From NCBI GenBank assembly GCA_965119665.1, contig OZ221974.1, positions 992,001 through 1,056,000 on the forward strand: a DNA stretch of 64,000 bases, given 5' to 3'. Numbering within the stretch: the first letter of the stretch is position 1; each line of letters starts with the position of its first letter. A program made the position numbers and the translations under genes. This DNA is from Dialister sp900541485. GTDB taxonomy: Bacteria > Bacillota > Negativicutes > Veillonellales > Dialisteraceae. The notes under the pieces were generated by a model. That model saw nothing but the letters and a program-made list of their open reading frames with translations, had not been told where the DNA came from and did no database searches. Of the stretch, positions 1 to 8,685 are shown piece by piece.

Positions 1-1
1 T

Positions 2-1366
2 CAGATCGATGCCATCGTATGGGGCCCCTGGCTCCTCGTTCTCCTCGTAGGCACCGGCGTATATCTGACGATTCGTCTGGGACTTATCCAGATGGTGAAA
101 TTACCGCGGGCCCTCAAGCTCATCTTCTTCGCCAGAAATAAAGGTGACGGAGATATAGACAGCTTCAAAGCCCTCTGTACCGCTCTTGCCGCCACCGTAG
201 GAACAGGAAATATTGTGGGCGTAGCGACTGCCATTAAGCTCGGCGGACCGGGTGCTCTCTTCTGGATGTGGGTCGCCGCCTTCTTCGGTATGGCGACCAA
301 ATACGCGGAAGGCTGCCTGGCCGTCAGATTCCGTTCCGTTGATGAAAACGGAAATATAGCCGGCGGACCGATGTACTACATCGAACAGGGACTCGGAAAA
401 AAATGGAAACCCCTCGGCATGGCCTTTGCCTTCTTCGGTGTACTTACCGCCATGCTCGGCTCGGGAACGACCACCCAGGTCAATGCGATTACCCATTCTC
501 TCAATGCATCGATGAATGTGCCGATTCTTTTGTCCGTAGCCGTTCTTACCATTCTTGTCGGAATTATCATTTTCGGAGGACTCCGCTCGATTTCTAAAGC
601 GGCCGAAAAAATTGTGCCTGCCATGGCCGTTTTATACTTTATCACCACCGTGGCCCTTCTCGTCATCTTCTATGAACAACTGCCCCATGCCTTTGCCCAA
701 GTCATAGAAGGCGCGTTTAACGGAACGGCCGCAGCCGGCGGATTTGCCGGAGCAGGTATCATGCTCGCCCTCAGAAGTGGTATCGCCAGAGGACTTTTCT
801 CCAACGAATCAGGTCTCGGGTCGGCCCCGATTGTAGCCGCTGCCGCTAAAACCAAATGGCCGGCCGAACAGGGACTCATCTCTATGACAGGTACATTCAT
901 TGACACCATCATCATTTGTACCCTCACAGGCCTTACCATCATTGTCAGCGGTGCCTGGATGGGAGATACAAACGGTGCGGAACTGACACAAACCGCCTTT
1001 GCCAGCGGATTCGGAAGCGTAGCACCGGTTCTTCTCACCATATCCCTTACACTCTTCGCATTCACCACCATACTCGGCTGGAACTACTACGGCGAACGCT
1101 GCCTCGTCTACCTGGCAGGCGTCAAAGCCATTCCTTTTTACCGCGTTGCTTACGTCATCATTATTGCAGGCAGTGCATTCCTCCAGCTTGAAGAAATATG
1201 GGCCCTCGCCGACATAGTAAACGGCCTCATGGCGATTCCGAACCTCATTGCCCTCTTGGGGCTCTCCGGCATTGTAGTCACAGAAACGAAAAAATACTTC
1301 CACCATTTGGAAATTCGTGACGCCAAACTCCTGGCCTACAAAGCAAGACACATAGGCAAAAAATAA
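2..1366 (+). CDS. AGCS family sodium:alanine/glycine symporter, 5'-truncated by window edge
   Basis: Sodium-coupled amino-acid symporter of the alanine or glycine:cation symporter family, in the inner membrane. The reading frame is open from base 2, upstream of the first ATG at 92, so the true start lies outside the window. Visible family motifs are GTGNIVGVATAI near the N-terminal part and SNESGLGSAPIVAAAA in the middle, with about ten hydrophobic segments. It ends with a short basic tail and is followed directly by a terminator. The family is secure; the exact substrate (alanine, glycine or glutamine) cannot be read from sequence. Confidence 0.93.
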   Translation, partial: QIDAIVWGPWLLVLLVGTGVYLTIRLGLIQMVKLPRALKLIFFARNKGDGDIDSFKALCTALAATVGTGNIVGVATAIKLGGPGALFWMWVAAFFGMATKYAEGCLAVRFRSVDENGNIAGGPMYYIEQGLGKKWKPLGMAFAFFGVLTAMLGSGTTTQVNAITHSLNASMNVPILLSVAVLTILVGIIIFGGLRSISKAAEKIVPAMAVLYFITTVALLVIFYEQLPHAFAQVIEGAFNGTAAAGGFAGAGIMLALRSGIARGLFSNESGLGSAPIVAAAAKTKWPAEQGLISMTGTFIDTIIICTLTGLTIIVSGAWMGDTNGAELTQTAFASGFGSVAPVLLTISLTLFAFTTILGWNYYGERCLVYLAGVKAIPFYRVAYVIIIAGSAFLQLEEIWALADIVNGLMAIPNLIALLGLSGIVVTETKKYFHHLEIRDAKLLAYKARHIGKK

Positions 1367-1379
1367 AAGAAATAAAATA

Positions 1380-1412
1380 AAGACCTCTCCAAACCAAGGC
1401 GGAGGTCTTTTT
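1380..1412 (+). terminator. Intrinsic terminator after the AGCS symporter
   Basis: AAGACCTC pairs with GAGGTCTT around a 14-nt loop, followed by a T run. It lies 14 bases after the stop codon. Confidence 0.85.
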
Positions 1413-1480
1413 ATGTGCAAAAAAAGGAGAAAACAAAAAATAATGAAACGGTTCACATAAAAAAGAAAAATGTAAATCTC

Positions 1481-1615
1481 AAGCAGTCCCAACTTGTTGA
1501 GGAGTAAATGAACTACTTTTCGAGGAGCAGAATGACACTGTAAAATGTGTACCTTACAAAAATGGTGGAAGAAATGCTTTGCCTTCGGCTAAGCTGACGG
1601 GTTTGGGAAAGTGTT
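1481..1615 (+). repeat. Degenerate copy of the dispersed intergenic repeat
   Basis: Words shared with better copies elsewhere (for example at 9.74 and 48.36 kb) are recognisable: AGTCCCAACTTGTTGAGGAG, ACTTTTCGAGGAGCAGAATG, and TTTGCCTTCGGCTAAGCTGACGG. It has drifted further than the other copies. The rest of the 1413-2020 gap holds only AT-rich sequence, a hairpin at 1841-1873, and no convincing gene. Confidence 0.6.
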
Positions 1616-1840
1616 TTGTATTATATAAAAAGAATGCGGAGCTTTACAAATTTTCTATGGAAATGAAAAGTGGCTTTTACAAAAGGCAGGTATGATGTAA
1701 AAAAGTGTATTAACCGGCGGAAAATGAAAGGTATATGCTTTTGCATATTTCTTTATATTGATGTATTTAATTTAGGGTTTTATGGTATAATTCAATTGAT
1801 AGGAAGGCATAAAGTTAAAATAAAAATAAAGCAGTCAGTA

Positions 1841-1873
1841 AAAAAGCGGAGAACAGATACTTCCGCTTTTTTT
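1841..1873 (+). terminator. Orphan terminator-like hairpin
   Basis: AAAAAGCGGA pairs with TCCGCTTTTT and is followed by further T residues. No gene ends directly upstream on the plus strand, so it may end a short untranslated transcript or be a remnant. Confidence 0.5.
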
Positions 1874-2020
1874 ATGGAAAAATTCAATTTTATTACAAAA
1901 AATTTTCAAAAAAGAGAATAGTAAAAATCTGAAAATGAAATCTGTGAAATACGGAAAAAACTGCTAAACGGTGAAAATCCTGTTTAGTGGAACGGAGAAG
2001 TTATATTTCAGGAATAAAAA

Positions 2021-2497
2021 TCATGACTGTTCCGTTTTTACGGCTACCCAGTCGAGGAGCTTTTCAAAGAGACCTTGGCAGGCGGCAAGAGAGGCGGTAC
2101 AGGCTTCTTCATATTGTCCCGTCTTTTCGGGATTTACGATATTTCCCGTAATGCCTGCATATTCTCCCAAGAGGCGGACTTTTTCTTTAGGGTCGCCGCC
2201 TATGATTTTCAGGAAAGGCCATTTTTCTTCGTCGTCCATGAGGAAAATGTAGTCGTATCTGTCATAATCAGACCAGGTGAGAGGCGGACAGATTTTTTCC
2301 GTGTACGGGATTTCCTTTTTTGTAAGGAGATCTCTTTCTTTTAGTCCGAGCGGTTCGCCTTTCTTTTTTTGCAGGTGGGCGGAGCTTGCGTAAATTTTAT
2401 CGTCCTGCCTGGACCGGGCGATGAGGGATTTCATGATAAATTCTGCCATCGGGGGACGGCAGGAGCCGCTGTGGGTGATGAAAAGCAGTTTCAGCAT
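2021..2497 (-). CDS. LMW protein-tyrosine-phosphatase homologue lacking catalytic residues
   Basis: 158-residue member of the low-molecular-weight tyrosine phosphatase fold that appears catalytically dead. The P-loop reads FITHSGSCRPPMAEF where the family has the form V-C-x-G-N-x-C-R-S-P. The nucleophilic Cys (position 8) is Thr, and only the second Cys and the Arg remain. The general-acid Asp-Pro near the C-terminus is Asn-Pro (about residue 122). The intact paralogue at 11037 aligns without gaps at both sites. The start was placed at 2497 because GGAAAGGAGTC sits just upstream; an upstream in-frame ATG lacks a site. It stands alone, divergent from deoC. A binding or regulatory role is inference; decay is the alternative. 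Confidence 0.8.
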   Translation of the reverse strand: MLKLLFITHSGSCRPPMAEFIMKSLIARSRQDDKIYASSAHLQKKKGEPLGLKERDLLTKKEIPYTEKICPPLTWSDYDRYDYIFLMDDEEKWPFLKIIGGDPKEKVRLLGEYAGITGNIVNPEKTGQYEEACTASLAACQGLFEKLLDWVAVKTEQS

Positions 2498-2615
2498 AAT
2501 GACTCCTTTCCAAAAAGAATTTCTTTTCTGTATCATACCACGGGTTTGTAAAATCTTTGAAAAGACAGGCGGTTTTTCTGTGATGAAATTGGTATAATAA
2601 GGAAAAAAGGAGAAA

Positions 2616-3269
2616 ATGATGAATAATGAAGAGATACTCCGCCATGTGGATCATACGCTTTTGAAGGCGACGGCAAGCCGGGCGGACATAAAAAAACTTT
2701 GTGAGGAAGCAGTGATGTATCATACAGCGTCGGTCTGCATTCCTTCGTCCTATGTGAAACAGATGCGGGAGGCTTTTCCTTCGCTTAATATCTGCACGGT
2801 TGTCGGATTTCCTTTAGGAAACGGAAATACGGAATCGAAATTGGAAGAGGCAAGAGCGGCTCTTTCCGACGGGGCGGATGAAATAGATATGGTGATGGCC
2901 GTTGCGGCCCTGAAAGACGGGGACAGTGACTATGTGACCCGTGAGATACAGCGCATGAAAGAGGTGACAGGCGATAAAATACTCAAAGTCATCGTGGAAA
3001 CCTGCTATCTTACGGAAGAGGAAAAGATAGAGGCCTGCCGCTGTGTCACCCGCGGCGGAGCGGACTATATCAAGACGTCAACGGGTTTCGGAACGGGCGG
3101 AGCGACTTTGGACGATGTGGCGCTTTTTAAAAAGTACATCGGACCGGCCGTAAAAATTAAAGCGTCCGGCGGGATTCATACGAAAGAGGAAATGGAGGCT
3201 TACCTGGCTCTCGGCGTTGACCGTATCGGAGCAAGCAGTGCAATCAAAGCCCTGACGGGTGTAAAGTAA
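2616..3269 (+). CDS. deoC: Deoxyribose-phosphate aldolase
   Basis: Cleaves 2-deoxyribose 5-phosphate to glyceraldehyde 3-phosphate and acetaldehyde in deoxynucleoside catabolism. 217 residues, the usual length. Visible signatures are VDHTLLKATA at the N-terminus, ADEIDMVMAV, KVIVETCYLT, the Schiff-base lysine region DYIKTSTGF, and KASGGIHT. AAGGAG precedes the ATG. An extended -10 (TGGTATAAT, ending at 2598) lies close upstream, so the mRNA leader would be very short. It is monocistronic and followed by a terminator. Uridine phosphorylase at 20.3 kb could act in the same salvage network but is not linked here. Confidence 0.97.
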   Translation: MMNNEEILRHVDHTLLKATASRADIKKLCEEAVMYHTASVCIPSSYVKQMREAFPSLNICTVVGFPLGNGNTESKLEEARAALSDGADEIDMVMAVAALKDGDSDYVTREIQRMKEVTGDKILKVIVETCYLTEEEKIEACRCVTRGGADYIKTSTGFGTGGATLDDVALFKKYIGPAVKIKASGGIHTKEEMEAYLALGVDRIGASSAIKALTGVK

Positions 3270-3302
3270 GAGGAATATAAAAACTGTTGGTGTGTTTTTA
3301 TC

Positions 3303-3345
3303 AACTCCGTCTTTTAGAAATAAGAGAAGGAGTTTTTTTATTGGA
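3303..3345 (+). terminator. Terminator after deoC
   Basis: AACTCC pairs with GGAGTT, with partial inner pairing, followed by seven T residues. Confidence 0.75.
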
Positions 3346-3533
3346 ATCCTGTACTTCCGGGAAATCTGATGTTTTTGGAAAAACGCTTAAATTCCGTTTT
3401 CCCTATAGCAAAAAAGAGCAGTTTGCATAATTTGTATTTTATTGAACAGATGTACTTTTTTGGCGATACAATCAGGCTTTATTTTTTTATAAGATAAAAA
3501 AGAAACTTTATCATTTTTATAAAGGAGAAGCTT

Positions 3534-5381
3534 ATGTTAAACCGGTGGCTGGAAAATGAAGCGAAAATAACGGCTGTTTTTGCCGGAATTTCTATTATTT
3601 CCCTTGTACTCAGTCTTTCGGGATTTCCGGGAAGAACGGTTCTGCCTTTTGATATTGCCTGGGCGGCTATTATTCTTTGCGGAGTTCCTATTTTGACAGG
3701 AGCGGTGAAAGGGCTTATTTGGGAGCATGATGTAAAGGCGGATGTTCTTGTAGCCATGGCACTTGTGGCATCGGTGACGGCAGAGGAATATTTTGCTGCC
3801 GGTGAAGTGGCGCTGATTATGCAAATCGGGTCGCTTTTGGAGGACTATACATCAGAAAAGGCAAATGAGAGTATTGGGAAATTGATCCGTCTTTCCCCGC
3901 AAAAGGCACATGTGGTGCGGGAGGGGAAAGTCTTTGAAGTATCCCCGTCAGAGTTGCAGGCAGGCGATACGGTCCGTGTGCTGGCAGGAGAAACGGTTCC
4001 TGTAGACGGGAAAATACTTGATGGAGAGACGACGATTGACCAATCCGTCATGACCGGCGAAAGTATTCCTGTAGATAAAAAAACAGGGGATACCGTCAGG
4101 TCCGGGACAATCAACCGGTTCGGCACTTTTACGATGAGGGTGGAAAAAAGGAGTGAAGATTCTTCATTGCAGAGAATGATCCGTTTGACCAAGGAGGCGG
4201 AAGAAAATAAAGCACCTATCGTTTCGCTGGCAGATAAATGGGCGACGTGGCTTGTATTCGGTGCTCTTGCCTGGGCGGGCGGTACATGGATGATTACAGG
4301 AGAATTTATGCGGGCTGTTACGGTGCTTGTGGTTTTTTGCCCTTGTGCATTTATTCTTGCCACTCCTACGGCTGTTTTAGCGGGGATAGGAAATGCTGCC
4401 AAATATGGAATTATTATCCGTTCCGGTTCTGCATTGGAAAAATTATCAAAAATAAAAAAAGCAGCTTTCGATAAAACGGGAACGCTTACATGCGGAAAGC
4501 CGGAGGTGGCGGATATCGTGACTGACGGCTGTGATAAAAATGAATTATTACGTCTTTTCGCTGCTGCTGAAAGTTATTCGGAGCATCCTCTCGGGAAAGC
4601 GGTTGCAGACAGCTATAAAGGAAATACGGAGAGTGTCCGGGATTTCCAAATGCAGGCGGGACAGGGGATTTCCGCTGTTGTGGCAGGGAAAAAGTTGCTT
4701 GCCGGGAAAGGGAAATGGCTGGAAGAACAAAATATTTCTGTGTCCTCATTTGAGAAACAGGCCCAAAAAGCAGAGGAAACGGGAGCGACTTTAATTTATG
4801 CGGCGGTTGACGGAACCTGCAGAGGATTTTTCGTGCTTTCTGATACGATACGGAGTGATGCGGCGCAAACGATTTCCCGTTTGAAAAAAAGCGGTGTCGT
4901 TCCCCTGCTTCTCACCGGGGATAATGAGGCGGCGGCAGGATATATAGCCGGGCAGGTCGGTATCAGCGAGGTAAAGTCCGGGCTTTTGCCGGAAGAAAAA
5001 ATGAGAATCATAGAAGATATCAGCAAAAGCGGCGGGGCAGTGTGTATGATTGGTGACGGTGTCAATGATGCTCCGGCGCTGACCCGTGCGGACGCAGGAA
5101 TTGCTATGGGCGGAATCGGAAGTGATATTGCCATCGAGTCGGCAGATGCTGTCCTGGTGGGTGATGAAATCAAAAGAATCCCGTATCTTTTTATGTTGAC
5201 CAAAAAAGTGATGCATAAGGTGAATGTAAATATTGTAGCCGGTATGATTATCAATATCACGGCGGTGATTCTTTCTTCGGCGGGAATTTTAAATCCTGTC
5301 ACCGGTGCATTGTGGCACAATTTCGGATCTGTTTTTGTTGTAATAAATGCGGCGTTGCTGTTACAATATAAAGATAAATAA
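3534..5381 (+). CDS. Heavy-metal translocating P1B-type ATPase without N-terminal metal-binding domain
   Basis: ATP-driven metal exporter of the inner membrane, 615 residues. Domains in order: N-terminal membrane helices, actuator domain with MTGESIPVDKK, the transport-site helix with CPC at residues 269-271, the phosphorylation site DKTGT with Asp313, GDGVNDAP starting at 507, and a last helix pair containing HNFGSVFVVINA. There is no CxxC heavy-metal-associated domain or His-rich head; the protein begins directly with membrane helices. CPC is shared by Cu and Zn/Cd/Pb pumps, so the metal is not settled. AAAGGAG precedes the ATG. The 59-residue gene at 5503 follows. Confidence 0.92.
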   Translation: MLNRWLENEAKITAVFAGISIISLVLSLSGFPGRTVLPFDIAWAAIILCGVPILTGAVKGLIWEHDVKADVLVAMALVASVTAEEYFAAGEVALIMQIGSLLEDYTSEKANESIGKLIRLSPQKAHVVREGKVFEVSPSELQAGDTVRVLAGETVPVDGKILDGETTIDQSVMTGESIPVDKKTGDTVRSGTINRFGTFTMRVEKRSEDSSLQRMIRLTKEAEENKAPIVSLADKWATWLVFGALAWAGGTWMITGEFMRAVTVLVVFCPCAFILATPTAVLAGIGNAAKYGIIIRSGSALEKLSKIKKAAFDKTGTLTCGKPEVADIVTDGCDKNELLRLFAAAESYSEHPLGKAVADSYKGNTESVRDFQMQAGQGISAVVAGKKLLAGKGKWLEEQNISVSSFEKQAQKAEETGATLIYAAVDGTCRGFFVLSDTIRSDAAQTISRLKKSGVVPLLLTGDNEAAAGYIAGQVGISEVKSGLLPEEKMRIIEDISKSGGAVCMIGDGVNDAPALTRADAGIAMGGIGSDIAIESADAVLVGDEIKRIPYLFMLTKKVMHKVNVNIVAGMIINITAVILSSAGILNPVTGALWHNFGSVFVVINAALLLQYKDK

Positions 5382-5502
5382 AACGGCAGAGATTCCGTTG
5401 TTTCACATACCGGCAGGCATGGAAGATATGTACGACCCCGGGGAGGGCCGGGATTCCATGCAATTATAGAAGGGATTTTTTAAGCCCGTGAAGGAGGAGA
5501 AA

Positions 5503-5682
5503 ATGAGCTTAGCCGAAGACATACAGAAAATGGAATGGTATAAAACTTTTGAGCCTTATATACTGACGAAGGATATTGCGAAACGGGCAAGAGGGGAAAT
5601 CGAACTGTCCGCAGACGCACCGGAGGAGGCCAAAGAAGCCTTTGCACGGTGGATGGCCAAGCGCCTGTCCCGCCGTTTTTAA
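5503..5682 (+). CDS. Small protein of unknown function (59 aa)
   Basis: Not recognised. The predicted 59-residue protein is charged and helical, begins MSLAEDIQKMEWYKTFEPY and has a basic C-terminus (ending RLSRRF). There are no Cys, no signal peptide and no membrane segment. The ATG at 5503 is chosen because AAGGAGGAG lies immediately upstream; a GTG at 5488 in frame would place that site inside the gene. It lies 121 bases after the metal ATPase and ends at a strong terminator, so co-transcription is possible. Confidence 0.65.
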   Translation: MSLAEDIQKMEWYKTFEPYILTKDIAKRARGEIELSADAPEEAKEAFARWMAKRLSRRF

Positions 5683-5698
5683 TGAAACGGGCAAATGA

Positions 5699-5737
5699 AA
5701 AGCACGGTACCTTTTGAACGGGTACCGTGCTTTTTTT
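5699..5737 (+). terminator. Strong terminator after the 59-aa gene
   Basis: Perfect 11-bp stem AGCACGGTACC / GGTACCGTGCT with an 8-nt loop and a T7 tail. The A-rich left flank lets it also serve the converging minus-strand gene ending at 5744. Confidence 0.93.
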
Positions 5738-5743
5738 ATGAAA

Positions 5744-6064
5744 TTATACGCCCGGATAGAGTGCTTTGGCTTCGCGGATACATTCTTTCAGAATTTCCAG
5801 ATTTTTCTTTTCCACCAGACCGCTCATGCGGAAAGCATCGATGAGCCACCATATTTCCCCGATAAAGCAGCACATGAGAAGCCAGAGAATAATATTTCTG
5901 ACAGGCTTGCCGAGATAGAAGTAATGGCAGGAAAAAAGAATCCAGAAAATATAAGCCGTGGAAGTTTTCTTTTCCCGTGATGCATAGAGATTGAGTGCCT
6001 GCGTTTTCTGCTGTTCCGTCAGACTGTTTAAAAGAGAAATTTCTTCATTCGTTAATGTGTCCAT
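5744..6064 (-). CDS. TM2 domain-containing membrane protein
   Basis: 106 residues. After a charged N-terminal helix comes the TM2 signature: STAYIFWILFSCHYFYLGK, a second helix, then IGEIWWLIDAFRM. Such proteins are small two-helix membrane proteins of unknown biochemical role in bacteria. The start has a strong GGAGGTCTT site. It begins 8 bases after the permease stop codon on the same strand, so it is probably the second gene of that transcript. Confidence 0.88.
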   Translation of the reverse strand: MDTLTNEEISLLNSLTEQQKTQALNLYASREKKTSTAYIFWILFSCHYFYLGKPVRNIILWLLMCCFIGEIWWLIDAFRMSGLVEKKNLEILKECIREAKALYPGV

Positions 6065-6072
6065 AAGACCTC

Positions 6073-7344
6073 CTATTCTTTTTCGTCGTTCGACATGTGG
6101 AGTTTATCAAAAATAAGGAATGAAAGAGATAAAAGAATGGCAACGACCGTAGCAAGTCCCATGCCTTTCAGCTGGACCGGTCCGAGGATAATAGTCGCTC
6201 CGGAAAGACCGGAAATCATGGTGACGGCGGTGAGAATCAGATTTCTTGATTTCGTGTAATTGACTTTTTTCTCGATAAGCATACGAATCCCCGAAGCGGC
6301 AATGAAGCCGAAGAGGAGAATGCAGACACCGCCCATGACAGGCGAAGGGATGGCATGAATGAGAGCTGCAATTTTTCCGATGAAGGAGAAAAGAATGGCA
6401 AAGACGGCAGCACCGCCGATGACCCAGGTACTGTATACGCCGGTCATCGCCATGACACCCATATTTTCCCCGTACGTCGTATTCGGCGTCGAGCCGACAC
6501 AGCCGGAAATGACATTGGAAAGTCCGTCGGCAAAAAGAGAACGATGGAGTCCCGGGTCCTTGATAAGGTCGCGGCCCACGATATCACTGGTGACGAAAAG
6601 ATGACCCAAATGCTCGGCAAATACGACGAAGAGAGCGGGCATAATCATCATAATCGCACTGAAATTGAAATGCGGCGCATAGAGCGTCGGCACGGCGAAC
6701 CAGGCGATTTCCTTTACTTTGGTGAAATCGACGACACCCATGAAAATCGAGAGGATATAGCCGGAAATGACACCGATCAGAATCGGAATGATGGAAATAA
6801 ATCCGCGGCCCAGCACGGTGGCAAGAATCGTGACCACCAGGGTGAACATGGAAATAATAATAGCCGTTTCATTCGGCATACCCTGCGTTTCACCGATGAA
6901 ACCCGACATACTCATGGCAAGAGGCGCAAGCTCCAAACCGATGATGGCGACAATGGCGCCCATCGCTGCCGGCGGGAAAAGAACATCAATCCAGGACGTC
7001 CCGATTTTATTGACCAGGAACGCAAGAACGATGAAAGACAGACCGAAACAGATAAACCCTCCCTGGGCATCCGCATAGGACATACCTGCCGTGGACGTTA
7101 CCGCCAGTACAGGAGAAATGAAAGCAAAACTCGAGCCCAGATAAGCGGGCAATTTCCACTTACAAATCGTCAGATACAAAAGCGTACCGATACCGTTCAT
7201 GAAAAGACAAGTCGCCGGATCGACATTCAGAAGGAACGGAACGAGAACCGTCGAGCCGAACATGGCGAACAAGTGCTGCAGACTCAGTGGAATCGTAGGC
7301 AGCAGAGGTAACTTTTCTTCTACATCAATAATTCTTTTTTCCAT
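6073..7344 (-). CDS. uraA: NCS2 family uracil/xanthine permease, UraA-like
   Basis: Nucleobase:proton symporter of the inner membrane, 423 residues, about 12-14 hydrophobic segments. Seen: LLPTIPLSLQHLFAMFG at the N-terminus, and the NCS2 core FAEHLGHLFVTSDIVGRDL followed by TPNTTYGENMGVMAMT. The combination HLGHL plus NTTYGEN is typical of uracil permeases, but xanthine is not excluded. GGGAG lies upstream of the ATG. Its 80-nt leader holds a terminator-like hairpin that ends about 25 bases before the start codon, suggesting attenuation. The TM2 gene follows at 8 bases. Confidence 0.92.
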   Translation of the reverse strand: MEKRIIDVEEKLPLLPTIPLSLQHLFAMFGSTVLVPFLLNVDPATCLFMNGIGTLLYLTICKWKLPAYLGSSFAFISPVLAVTSTAGMSYADAQGGFICFGLSFIVLAFLVNKIGTSWIDVLFPPAAMGAIVAIIGLELAPLAMSMSGFIGETQGMPNETAIIISMFTLVVTILATVLGRGFISIIPILIGVISGYILSIFMGVVDFTKVKEIAWFAVPTLYAPHFNFSAIMMIMPALFVVFAEHLGHLFVTSDIVGRDLIKDPGLHRSLFADGLSNVISGCVGSTPNTTYGENMGVMAMTGVYSTWVIGGAAVFAILFSFIGKIAALIHAIPSPVMGGVCILLFGFIAASGIRMLIEKKVNYTKSRNLILTAVTMISGLSGATIILGPVQLKGMGLATVVAILLSLSFLIFDKLHMSNDEKE

Positions 7345-7365
7345 ACTATCTCCCTTAACCTAATC

Positions 7366-7406
7366 CGCAAAAAAGGGAAGACCGCCATTGATGCGATCCC
7401 CCCTTT
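7366..7406 (-). terminator. Leader attenuator hairpin upstream of the NCS2 permease
   Basis: Read on the minus strand, AAAGGGGGGATC (7406-7395) pairs over 12 positions (with G-U pairs) with GGTCTTCCCTTT (7383-7372) around an 11-nt loop, then a T run. It lies inside the transcribed leader of the permease gene, not behind any gene. Confidence 0.75.
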
Positions 7407-7432
7407 CCTGTGACCAATAATTTATCTCACCT

Positions 7433-7461
7433 ATTTTATACTTTTCACGCCATAAAAGCAA
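7433..7461 (-). promoter_or_regulatory. Promoter of the NCS2 permease operon
   Basis: Minus-strand TTGCTT (7461-7456), 17-bp spacer, TAAAAT (7438-7433). The predicted start near 7426 gives an ~80-nt leader containing the attenuator. Confidence 0.6.
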
Positions 7462-7573
7462 GAACACTTTTCAAAAAACGGAGAAAAAAATAAAAAACAG
7501 GTTTGACGATTCCCCGCTGCACCGCTAAACTAATTACAAAGAACTTAAATTTGCATGAGAAAGGAAATATAAA

Positions 7574-8566
7574 ATGGAAAATACAGCAAAGAGGTCCGTC
7601 ATCTGTACCATACTGTTTCTTTTAGCGGTACTTCTTTTTACGGGCTGCTCCATGAAAAAAACGGAAACGCCTGCCGACTCTTCCGCCTATCAGGTGACTG
7701 ACGCATTCGGACATACCGTCACACTGCCACACAAACCGCGGCGCATACTGGGAACCTCTTCCTCCATCGACACCATGCTCCTCGGCGTCGTAGAACCGGA
7801 CCGTCTTGTCGCCTGCTTTACCGCCGACAAAGACCCGGCGATTTCCTACATTTCCGAAGAAACAAAAAATATTTCCCTCACTATGCCCCTGAACGGCCTT
7901 TCCATGGAAATCCTTACCCAAGCGGCTCCGGATCTCATTGTCGCCTCGTCGTACACGAAACCGAAAGAACTGGAACTGTGGAGAAATCTCGGCTACCCGG
8001 TCATTCAAATCGACGGCCCGAAATCCCTTGACCAAGTTAAGCAGGACATTGAAATCATTGCCGCCGCGGCAGGAGAAAAAGAACGGGGCGAAAAAGTAAT
8101 TGCCGAAATGGACAGACAACTGGCAGAAATCGATGCCATACTGGGACAAAGAACGGACAAAATCCCGAAAGCCTTCCTCGTCACCCAAATGAGCCGCTAC
8201 GGCGGTCCCGGCTCGATGTACCACGAACTCCTCACCAGAGCAAGAATCAGAAACGCCATCGGCGAAGCGGGAGTATCGAACGGACAGCTTCTCGCACAGG
8301 AACTCGTCGTAAAATCCGATCCCGACTTCTTCATCGTTTCCTCCGACAGGAAATCCGACGAAACGGGAGCCGGCAAATTCAGAAATGAATTCTTCCAAAA
8401 TCCGGCGGTTCAGAACATGAGAGCCGCCAAAAACATAAAAACCCTGGACGACCGCTACATATACGCCGCCTCACAAAACTGCGTCTACGCCATCAAAGCC
8501 ATGGCCAACGCCGCCTACGGCCCCCTCTTTGACATGACAGAAGAAAAACAAATCAAAGGATACTGA
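7574..8566 (+). CDS. ABC transporter substrate-binding lipoprotein, BtuF/FepB-like
   Basis: 330-residue lipoprotein with the class III (iron-siderophore, heme or cobalamin) binding-protein fold. The signal segment ends in the lipobox LFTGC. Then follow VTDAFGHTVTLPHKPRRIL, the usual N-lobe opening, and APDLIVASSYTKPKELELW. The C-lobe includes SDPDFFIVSSD. No permease or ATPase is adjacent; the next gene is a TIM-barrel protein. The ligand is therefore undetermined. AAAGGAAATATAAA gives a ribosome site before the ATG. Confidence 0.88.
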   Translation: MENTAKRSVICTILFLLAVLLFTGCSMKKTETPADSSAYQVTDAFGHTVTLPHKPRRILGTSSSIDTMLLGVVEPDRLVACFTADKDPAISYISEETKNISLTMPLNGLSMEILTQAAPDLIVASSYTKPKELELWRNLGYPVIQIDGPKSLDQVKQDIEIIAAAAGEKERGEKVIAEMDRQLAEIDAILGQRTDKIPKAFLVTQMSRYGGPGSMYHELLTRARIRNAIGEAGVSNGQLLAQELVVKSDPDFFIVSSDRKSDETGAGKFRNEFFQNPAVQNMRAAKNIKTLDDRYIYAASQNCVYAIKAMANAAYGPLFDMTEEKQIKGY

Positions 8567-8685
8567 AAACGAAAAATAATGGATTGACTCATACAAAAAA
8601 GAAGAAATACGTATTTCTGTAAAAGCAGCCGGACGGCGAGCCCGCAAATTTCCAGTTGATAAATTAAAAAAGAAAAGAGAATGCC

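Noticed and set aside
1670..1921. 83-codon open frame on the plus strand
   Set aside because: It runs through a terminator hairpin, has no good ribosome site, and its Lys/Phe-rich composition is that of AT-rich intergenic DNA.
6355..7311. 318-codon plus-strand frame opposite the NCS2 permease
   Set aside because: Shadow of the permease gene; Arg/His/Asp-rich translation without any fold or motif.
7480..7573. Cobalamin riboswitch before the BtuF-like gene
   Set aside because: No B12-box or other cobalamin core sequence is visible and the gap is too short.
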